The position numbers and the translations under genes are program-made. Positions 19,028 to 25,554 of a stretch of 44,117 bases of DNA are shown piece after piece (the stretch's first letter is position 1; each line of letters opens with the position of its first letter). A model generated the notes under the pieces. The model did no database searches and had not been told where the DNA came from. It was given only the letters and a program-made list of their open reading frames with translations. Source of the DNA: Bacteroidia bacterium (GTDB lineage Bacteria > Bacteroidota > Bacteroidia > Cytophagales > Cyclobacteriaceae); assembly GCA_030432655.1 (NCBI GenBank), contig JAUILA010000035.1:1-44117 (forward strand), in the 5' to 3' direction.

Positions 19028-19933
19028 ATGGAAACACCCGGAGAAAAAAAGAATCGTAACGTGGGGATGATTGTCTCCATAGGGGCTCATGCCCTGTTAG
19101 TGATCCTTTTTATCTTCCTTCTCGCCTGGAAAGCTCCCGACCCGCCGCTTCCGGAATACGGCATTGAGATCAATTTCGGGGTTTCTGAAACAGGATCAGG
19201 CGATATTCAACCGGAAACACCCCCGATGGAAAGTCAATCAGAAGAAGAAGCTGCTCCGGATGAATCAGCACCTGAGGAAGTGGTAGAGGAAATAACGGAA
19301 GAAACGGTGATCGAAGAAACTGTTACGGAAGACCCCGTCACGGAACCTGTGACCGAGACGCCGGTACAAACGCAGCAGGAAAGCCCGGAAGTAGTTCAGG
19401 AAAAACCACAGCAAAAACCTGTTGAAAAGCCGGTGGAAAAACCAGTGGAGCAGCCGAAAAAAGAGGAACAGAAAAAACCGGAACCTAAGCGCGAATTAAA
19501 CACGGACGCCGTATACCAGGGGGCCAATAAGGACGGGGAGAGCAAGGATCCTCCGGCTGCCAGCCAGGGCGATGACACGGACAAAACCGGTGATAAAGGG
19601 GATGAGCAAGGTGAATTGAATGCGGATGCCTTGTATGGTAAACCAGGCGGAGGCCAGGGAGGCCCGGCACTGAGCATTGTAGGCTGGACCTGGGATGAAG
19701 TGCCTAATAAAAAGGATAACTCGAATGAAAACGGTACCGTCACCTTTGAATTTCTCATCGATGAAGACGGCTACGTTATTCGAACACAAACAATAAGGAG
19801 CAGTGTGGCCCCGGCCGTAGCGAAATTCTACGAGGAGCAGCTGCAGCAAACAACATTCTCCCGCACCGGAACCGGTGCCATCAAGCCCGGAAATACAAAA
19901 GGAACTGTTACCTTTACCATCGTTTCCAAGTAA
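19028..19933 (+). CDS. TonB/TolA-like energy transducer
   Basis: The 301-residue protein has an N-terminal membrane anchor (VSIGAHALLVILFIFLLAW) and a long Glu/Pro/Lys/Gln-rich spacer (~45–160) with repeated PVEKPVE units. A Gly/Asp-rich link leads to a small C-terminal alpha/beta domain (TVTFEFLIDEDGYVIRTQTI to GTVTFTIVSK). This is the usual TonB layout of anchor, periplasm-spanning rod and receptor-contact domain. The C-terminal domain is divergent and lacks the typical TonB YP motif. ATG 19028, directly after the exbD stop, is preferred over TTG 19007 inside exbD. It is followed 13 bp later by folC. Confidence 0.87.
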   Translation: METPGEKKNRNVGMIVSIGAHALLVILFIFLLAWKAPDPPLPEYGIEINFGVSETGSGDIQPETPPMESQSEEEAAPDESAPEEVVEEITEETVIEETVTEDPVTEPVTETPVQTQQESPEVVQEKPQQKPVEKPVEKPVEQPKKEEQKKPEPKRELNTDAVYQGANKDGESKDPPAASQGDDTDKTGDKGDEQGELNADALYGKPGGGQGGPALSIVGWTWDEVPNKKDNSNENGTVTFEFLIDEDGYVIRTQTIRSSVAPAVAKFYEEQLQQTTFSRTGTGAIKPGNTKGTVTFTIVSK

Positions 19934-19946
19934 TTAAAAGCGATTT

Positions 19947-21224
19947 ATGTCTATGAACTACGGGGAGGTGCTGGATTACCTGTATCACAGCCTTCCGATG
20001 TTTCAGCGGGTAGGGGGCGCCGCTTACAAAAAGGACCTCGGAAATACCATCCGGCTTTGTGAGTACCTGGGCAATCCGGAATCCAAATTCCGCTCCGTAC
20101 ATGTGGCCGGAACCAATGGCAAAGGCAGCTCCTCCCATTTTATTGCTTCCATTCTCCAGGAAGCAGGATTAAAGGTCGGACTCTACACTTCGCCACATTT
20201 AAAATCCTTTACCGAACGGATCCGCATCGACGGGAAAGAAGCAGATCCGGACTTTATTACCGGATTTGTTAACGATCATAAATCATTCATTGAAGAACTT
20301 CACCCTTCATTTTTTGAGATTACCGTAGGGATGGCATTTGATTACTTCGCCCGTGAACAGGTGGATATCGCGGTGATTGAAGTAGGAATGGGAGGACGGC
20401 TGGATAGCACCAATGTGATCATGCCGGAAGTGTCCCTCATAACCAATATCAGCCCGGACCACCAGCAATGGCTGGGAAATACGCTTGAGGAAATTGCCGG
20501 TGAAAAGGCCGGTATCATCAAGAAAGGGGTGCCAGTCGTGGTTGGTGAGGACCAGCCGGAGATAATTCATGTTTTTGAGGAAAAAGCCAAAAATATGCAT
20601 TCTATGCTGATTAAGGCGTATTATTCGTATAAGGTTAACCCGAGTAAAGAAATTTGGACCATTGAAAATGACCAAAAATCGCTTCGTTTCCGAAATGCAT
20701 TCATGCCGGATTATCAGCAGAAGAATTTACCGGGCGTGCTGGCTGTGGCCGAGGTACTCCGGGCAAAGGGGTTTGAACTGTCCGATGAGAACATTACAGC
20801 CGGTCTGGAGAATATGCGGGAGAATACCGGGCTGAAGGGACGCTGGGATATCCTTTCGGAAAAACCGCTGGTGGTTTGCGATGTTGGGCATAATGTGGCC
20901 GGAATGAGCTATGTGGTAGACCAGCTTCAACGGATGACCTTTAAAACGCTCCATATGGTGCTGGGTATGGTGGCGGACAAGGATGTTTTACCCGTCCTGC
21001 GACTTTTGCCTGCAGCGGCAAACTACTATTTTTGTGAAGCAAAGATACCACGGGCCATGAAAGCAGAACAGCTTGCTGAAAAGGCGATGGAAGCCGGCCT
21101 TGAAGGGATTGTGATCCACGATGTGAATAATGCGCTGCAAAAGGCGCGTGAAAAGGCAACCGAAGAAGACCTGATATTTATTGGGGGAAGTAATTTTATT
21201 GTTGCCGAATTAAATGAATTGTAA
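19947..21224 (+). CDS. folC: Folylpolyglutamate synthase / dihydrofolate synthase
   Basis: This 425-residue Mur-ligase-family enzyme joins glutamate to dihydropteroate or folate using ATP. Visible signatures are the P-loop GTNGKGSSSHFIAS (~54–67), VAVIEVGMGGRLDSTN-type residues (~140–155) and NISPDHQQWLG (~170). The Mur-ligase C-terminal domain contains CDVGHNVAGM. The single gene serves both reactions in most bacteria. It is 13 bp after the tonB-like gene and directly abuts trmB, so both are probably read through from the envelope cluster. Confidence 0.95.
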   Translation: MSMNYGEVLDYLYHSLPMFQRVGGAAYKKDLGNTIRLCEYLGNPESKFRSVHVAGTNGKGSSSHFIASILQEAGLKVGLYTSPHLKSFTERIRIDGKEADPDFITGFVNDHKSFIEELHPSFFEITVGMAFDYFAREQVDIAVIEVGMGGRLDSTNVIMPEVSLITNISPDHQQWLGNTLEEIAGEKAGIIKKGVPVVVGEDQPEIIHVFEEKAKNMHSMLIKAYYSYKVNPSKEIWTIENDQKSLRFRNAFMPDYQQKNLPGVLAVAEVLRAKGFELSDENITAGLENMRENTGLKGRWDILSEKPLVVCDVGHNVAGMSYVVDQLQRMTFKTLHMVLGMVADKDVLPVLRLLPAAANYYFCEAKIPRAMKAEQLAEKAMEAGLEGIVIHDVNNALQKAREKATEEDLIFIGGSNFIVAELNEL

Positions 21225-21884
21225 ATGAGTCGCAGGAAGCTGGAAAAATTTGCCGCTAATAAATTGCGGAAGAATATTATTGAACCGGGAAAACCGTTAT
21301 TTGATAAGATAAAAGGGAATTGGCACAAGGATTATTTTGAGAATGATCATCCGATAACGGTCGAACTGGCCTGTGGACGCGGAGAATACACGATCGGAAT
21401 GGCCCGTAAGTTCAGTGACCGGAATTTTATAGGCGTTGACATTAAAGGAGACAGGATATGGAAAGGGAGTGGATATGCTGTCGAAGAAGGATTGGCTCAC
21501 GTGGCATTCCTGAGAACTCAAATTGATAAGCTTGCCGAATTTTTTGAAAATGGTGAGATTGACGAGATTTGGATTACTTTTCCTGACCCAAGGCCCAAAG
21601 ATCGTGATGAGAAAAGGAGAGTGGTGCATCCGCGGTTCCTCGAGATTTACAAAAAAGTTATAACGACTGACGGCTGGATCCGTTTAAAAACAGATAATAC
21701 CGGGCTGTTCGAATATGCCCTTGAAGTACTGGAATCAAGGGAAGATGTAAAAGACCTGGTATTCACCCGGGATGTCTACCACAGTGACCTTCGGCCGGAA
21801 TGCCATGAAATCCGTACCAGGTACGAAGAAAAGTTCAGCGCTGAAGGACACAACATAAAATACTTAAAATTCCGGTTTACCTGA
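21225..21884 (+). CDS. trmB: tRNA (guanine-46-N7)-methyltransferase
   Basis: The 219-residue protein matches TrmB in length. It has the SAM-binding motif ELACGRGEYTIGMA, an acidic ribose-binding residue in GVDIKGDRIW, and the family signature WITFPDPRPKDRDEKRR. The enzyme methylates G46 in the variable loop of tRNAs. The ATG directly follows the folC stop codon. A strong promoter for an apparent non-coding RNA begins ~10 bp after the stop. Confidence 0.96.
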   Translation: MSRRKLEKFAANKLRKNIIEPGKPLFDKIKGNWHKDYFENDHPITVELACGRGEYTIGMARKFSDRNFIGVDIKGDRIWKGSGYAVEEGLAHVAFLRTQIDKLAEFFENGEIDEIWITFPDPRPKDRDEKRRVVHPRFLEIYKKVITTDGWIRLKTDNTGLFEYALEVLESREDVKDLVFTRDVYHSDLRPECHEIRTRYEEKFSAEGHNIKYLKFRFT

Positions 21885-21892
21885 CATTCGCT

Positions 21893-21921
21893 TTTGAATT
21901 CATGTATTCCTTGTACCTTTG
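21893..21921 (+). promoter_or_regulatory. Promoter of the candidate non-coding RNA
   Basis: TTTG (21893–21896), a 17-bp spacer and a perfect TAnnTTTG box, TACCTTTG (21914–21921). The predicted start, near 21926–21928, coincides with the first bases of a 12-bp closing stem. Confidence 0.7.
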
Positions 21922-21924
21922 TAG

Positions 21925-22130
21925 TACCCGCAGGGTTAGACACGTTTTTCTAAACCGAACACTAAATTAAATACCGAGTGAAACCTGCTTCCAAAGCCAG
22001 GCCTCATCCGCCTCAGGGCGGACCTCGTACCTAGTGCAGGATAACGGTGGAAGGCTGAAGTCGTAAGGTAGCTCAAAACCTGTCTTTAAGAGGGTTTAGA
22101 CATAACCTCTGACCTTGTGGGTATTTTCTT
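21925..22130 (+). ncRNA. Structured RNA of ~200 nt, possibly 6S RNA
   Basis: This is the only gene-free stretch over 300 bp (21885–22275). The ends pair: TACCCGCAGGGT (21925–21936) with ACCTTGTGGGTA (22112–22123), 12 bp including two G·U. After an internal bubble a second stem pairs TCTAAACC (21949–21956) with GGTTTAGA (22093–22100). Close to the midpoint is a 6-bp hairpin, TCCGCC–TCAG–GGCGGA (22007–22022). The closing stem runs straight into TATTTTCTTTT, a terminator-like end. There is no long ORF. A rod of about 200 nt with a terminal hairpin and its own promoter is the shape of 6S RNA, but I cannot confirm the family. The remaining 22131–22275 is AT-rich leader for the next gene. Confidence 0.6.
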
Positions 22131-22275
22131 TTATCCTCTCCTAAAACATTTCATCTTCTCCTGTCGTTTATAAGTCGAATTTCGAAGGTAATAATTACCA
22201 AATGCCATAATAATGTTCTGCATGCAGCGTATATTTATGGTATTACTCTAAACCTACTTTTAAACTTTTAACCTT

Positions 22276-23304
22276 ATGAGAAAAATGAAATTATCAACAA
22301 TCACGATCCGGTTGATGAGCATGTTGGCAATAGCGGCGATGTTCGTGGTTTCCGGTTGTGGCGATGACGACGATGGTGGTGATCCGGATCCCGCAAACAA
22401 TGTATGGCAGGTAGTGCAGAACGATTCCCGTCTGAGCTCGCTTGAAGCAGAATTGGAAGCTGCAGATCTTGATGGTACATTGGCTACTACTGATAATATT
22501 ACTTTGTTCGCACCATCTGACCAGGCCCTCGAAACACTGCTTGGAGTACTGGGGATTGAAGATTTCAGTACGGTCAGATCACAGGTTGTTCAGGCTGTAC
22601 TCACGTATCACGTGACCAATTCTGTAATAATGTCCAGTGATTTGACTTCCGGAGATGAGATTGCTACATTATCCAATGGTGAAGTGATTACCGTGGTGGA
22701 CGGACCAGCACTTAGTACCGGAGCCACTACAGATGCTGAATTTGTTGAAACAGATATCGAGGCGTCCAATGGAGTGGTTCATATTGTGGATTATGTACTT
22801 GTTCCGCCGTCACTTGGAACTGTAATTGGTGAAGTGTTAGGTACCCTGGCTCAGCCGATAGTTTTGGGAGAAAGCTTCTCAACGCTGTATGCAGCAATTC
22901 AGAAAGCAGATGCTTATGCAGAAGGAGAAGATATGCCATTACTATATGATATCCTCAGAGATAATGCTATGCCGGATACTGATTTTACCGTATTTGCACC
23001 AACGAATGAAGTATTTGTTGCGGCTGAAATCGGATTGGATGATCTGACAGGTGAGCAATGGTATGGAACCATCGCGAAGCACGTTGGAATAGGCATTTAC
23101 AATGCTGAAGATTTGACAACTGGTACAATGATCACTACGGCTGCATCAACCACCCTTGAGGTGACGAATGCGGGCGAAGGTGGTGATTTCACCAGCATCT
23201 TCCTTGATTCCGATGGGGAAGAAGGATTCGAAGCTGAGGTAGCGCAACCTGCTGTTTATTCAGCGAGTAACGGTGTGTTACACGCCATTGCAGGAATCCT
23301 GTAA
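22276..23304 (+). CDS. Lipoprotein with two fasciclin (FAS1) domains
   Basis: The 342-residue protein has a lipoprotein signal peptide (MLAIAAMFVVSGC). Directly after the lipidated Cys comes GDDDDGGDPDP, an acidic patch typical of surface-exposed Bacteroidota lipoproteins. Two FAS1 domains follow (~45–175 and ~180–342). Each has the paired FAS1 motifs: ITLFAPSDQAL with NGVVHIVDYVL, and FTVFAPTNEVF with NGVLHAIAGIL. FAS1 domains mediate adhesion to proteins or glycans. It ends just before a strong terminator and is probably monocistronic. A 10-bp palindrome, CTGCATGCAG (22218–22227), lies in the leader. Confidence 0.92.
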   Translation: MRKMKLSTITIRLMSMLAIAAMFVVSGCGDDDDGGDPDPANNVWQVVQNDSRLSSLEAELEAADLDGTLATTDNITLFAPSDQALETLLGVLGIEDFSTVRSQVVQAVLTYHVTNSVIMSSDLTSGDEIATLSNGEVITVVDGPALSTGATTDAEFVETDIEASNGVVHIVDYVLVPPSLGTVIGEVLGTLAQPIVLGESFSTLYAAIQKADAYAEGEDMPLLYDILRDNAMPDTDFTVFAPTNEVFVAAEIGLDDLTGEQWYGTIAKHVGIGIYNAEDLTTGTMITTAASTTLEVTNAGEGGDFTSIFLDSDGEEGFEAEVAQPAVYSASNGVLHAIAGIL

Positions 23305-23324
23305 AATAATTTAATATTAATACG

Positions 23325-23359
23325 AAAGGCCCCGCGGTTAAGCTGCGGGGCTTTTTTTT
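23325..23359 (+). terminator. Strong terminator of the fasciclin gene
   Basis: GCCCCGC (23329–23335) pairs with GCGGGGC (23345–23351), followed by eight T residues. On the minus strand the same hairpin may also help end the converging OmpA-family transcript, although its U-run there is weak. Confidence 0.92.
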
Positions 23360-25403
23360 ATCCTTTGGCGCTTACTTCATCATTTCTGATGATCTCAATT
23401 TCGGTACGCCTGTTTATTTCTCTTCCGTCCAATTCATCATCATTAGAGACAAGCGGTCTTTCTTCACCAAATCCTTTCGCACTCAGACGTGACGCTGAAA
23501 TTCCCTGGGCGATCAGGTAGCTCACCACCGATTCAGCCCGTTTTTTGGAAAGGATCTTATTGGCCAGTGCATTTCCTACATTGTCCGTATGCCCGTTTAT
23601 CTGAACGACCAGGTTAGGGTTGTCTGTCAGAAGTTCTTTGATCCGGTCAAGTTCGCCTAATGACTCTGTACGAAGGTCAGACCGTCCGAAATCAAAGAAT
23701 ATATTCTTAAGAATGACTTTGGATCCCGCTTCTGCCTTGCGCATCAGGATATGGGTATCGATTTCCTGGTATTCCTGGAATTCCGGCAGCTCAAAATTTA
23801 ATGAATTAAACAGGTATCCGGCTTTCCTTGTAGACACACCAATGTTTCCGCCATTGGGAATAATCAGTTCAAAATCACCTGTTTCCCCATCTGTCCTGAT
23901 CCTGGCCAGGACTTTATTGGTGGTGTTGTCCACCAGTTTTATTTCGGCCTCGAGTGGCTGTCCGCTTTCCGAGTCAATCACCTTTCCTTTCAGAACGGTG
24001 ACCACATCCTTTGCTTCCTGCTTCTTCAGGAGCTCCTGGTCATAATAGACCGATGCAGGTTTTTCTTCTGTTACTACAGTTGCTTCTTTAGCAGGCTCAG
24101 GCTTTTTCTCCGGTACGGCCGCCATAACCGGTGTCGCGGTCGGTTTCTCCGGCGACAGGAAAACGTGGTATATATCTGCCATACCCTTACCACCTGGTCG
24201 CATGGAAGCAAAATAACCTTCCTTCAATCCCGGGGTGGGTGTAAAGTAATTATCATTAAACACACTGTTCACCGGATAGCCCATATTCACAGGTTTTCCT
24301 TCAGGCCGGCCATCCTTGATATCCACGTAATAGATATCCTCGCCACCCATACCCGGATGACCGCTTGAGCCGAAATACAAACGTTTACCGTCTGGTGTGA
24401 TGTACGGGGCATCCTCATTGGAGGAGGTATTCACCTTGTCTCCCAGGTTGACTGCCGGCAGCCATTTGCCATCCTTGCCCAGTTCACTTCGGTAAATATC
24501 CAATCCGCCGAATCCTCCGGGACGATCGCTGGCAAAATACATGGTATAGCCGTTTTCTGTAATGGTGGCACTGGTTTCCCAGAACACCGAGTTTATTTCT
24601 TCACTGAGGGGCACTGGTTCATCAAAATAATCCCCGTTTCGTTTCGCCTTGTATATATTTCCACCGCCGTACTCGTAATACAGGTACAGAAATTGACCAT
24701 CAGGCGACATACTTCCTGCGGCATCATGATATTTCAGGTTCACTGATGGACCAAGTTTGGTCAATTCGCCCCAGCTCCCGTTTGTTTTTTTAACCAGGTA
24801 TATATCTTCGTAATAGGACCCATCATATAATTTAAGTCCGCCGGTTGAACCGGGCCGGTTGGAGGTAATGATCATCGAGTTACCATTGTCAAAAATCAGC
24901 GGGGTGTAGTCATTGAAAGAAGAATTGATTTCTGCAATACTTTCGATGGTCACCTGGCGTGGATGACGAACCAGGGAATCAGCCAGGATGGAATTACGGA
25001 TACGTTCCTCCACGTCGGATTTGCGTGAGGCATTGCTTTCAGCGTATCGCTCAAAAACTTCCCGAGCCTCTTCAAACCTCAGGTGGTAGGTATAGGCCAG
25101 GCCCAGCTGGTATTCAATGTGCTTGTCAATTTTCGGATCAAGAAAATAGACCTTGCGGATATGTTCAAGGGCTGGCGGCTCGTCCGAACTGTACAAATAG
25201 GAGAGGCCCAGCATGTAGGTGGCTTTAACATTGCCCTTTTTTAGCTTAAGTGCCTTTTTATAATAATTCGCAGCTTTTTCGTAATAACCGGCTTTGTAAT
25301 GACGTTTGCCCTGCTTCATAAACTTCTTGTAAGTCTGAGCAGAGACCGTTCCGGTCATCCATATCAATGAGCTAAGTGTTAAAAAAATCAGGATCCTTCG
25401 CAT
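23358..25403 (-). CDS. PorE-like OmpA-family protein (TPR, WD40-like propeller, CRD, OmpA)
   Basis: The 681-residue protein has a signal peptide (MRRILIFLTLSSLIWMTGTVSAQ). N-terminal TPR units follow (~24–150), then a PD40/WD40-like propeller (~165–430, repeated motifs such as GRLYFGSSG and YFASDRPGGFGGLDIY). Next come a carboxypeptidase-regulatory-like domain (~463–540, GKVIDSESGQPL) and a C-terminal OmpA domain (~565–672) with the peptidoglycan-binding pattern INGHTDNVG and NRRTEIEI. This order is that of PorE, a type IX secretion component that tethers the machinery to peptidoglycan. Bacteroidota genomes carry several paralogues of this plan, so PorE identity is an inference. The TonB receptor gene upstream on the same strand has its own terminator. 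Confidence 0.87.
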   Translation of the reverse strand: MRRILIFLTLSSLIWMTGTVSAQTYKKFMKQGKRHYKAGYYEKAANYYKKALKLKKGNVKATYMLGLSYLYSSDEPPALEHIRKVYFLDPKIDKHIEYQLGLAYTYHLRFEEAREVFERYAESNASRKSDVEERIRNSILADSLVRHPRQVTIESIAEINSSFNDYTPLIFDNGNSMIITSNRPGSTGGLKLYDGSYYEDIYLVKKTNGSWGELTKLGPSVNLKYHDAAGSMSPDGQFLYLYYEYGGGNIYKAKRNGDYFDEPVPLSEEINSVFWETSATITENGYTMYFASDRPGGFGGLDIYRSELGKDGKWLPAVNLGDKVNTSSNEDAPYITPDGKRLYFGSSGHPGMGGEDIYYVDIKDGRPEGKPVNMGYPVNSVFNDNYFTPTPGLKEGYFASMRPGGKGMADIYHVFLSPEKPTATPVMAAVPEKKPEPAKEATVVTEEKPASVYYDQELLKKQEAKDVVTVLKGKVIDSESGQPLEAEIKLVDNTTNKVLARIRTDGETGDFELIIPNGGNIGVSTRKAGYLFNSLNFELPEFQEYQEIDTHILMRKAEAGSKVILKNIFFDFGRSDLRTESLGELDRIKELLTDNPNLVVQINGHTDNVGNALANKILSKKRAESVVSYLIAQGISASRLSAKGFGEERPLVSNDDELDGREINRRTEIEIIRNDEVSAKG

Positions 25404-25496
25404 ACAAGGACAGTCAAAAAAATTACTCTAATGAATCTATTAAATTATGCTAACGTCTCCAAAATCAGGCTAGATTAGACATGTATGATTTCTGCT

Positions 25497-25528
25497 TAAA
25501 AACAGAAAAGCCACCCCGAAAGGTGGCT
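25497..25528 (-). terminator. Terminator of the TonB-dependent receptor gene
   Basis: On the minus strand AGCCACC pairs with GGTGGCT (7 bp, 6-nt loop) and is followed by a T-rich tract. It lies 27 bp past the receptor stop codon and isolates it from the OmpA-family gene. Confidence 0.85.
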
Positions 25529-25554
25529 CTTCGTTTTGTATTCGACGTTATGAT

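Noticed and set aside
22053-22071. A short stretch in the candidate RNA (GCTGAAGTCGTAA then GGTAGC) resembles the 3' end of 16S rRNA.
   Set aside because: It covers under 20 bases, needs a 3-base gap, and the flanks do not continue the rRNA. It lies inside the ~200-nt paired region, so chance or a small shared motif is more likely than an rRNA fragment.
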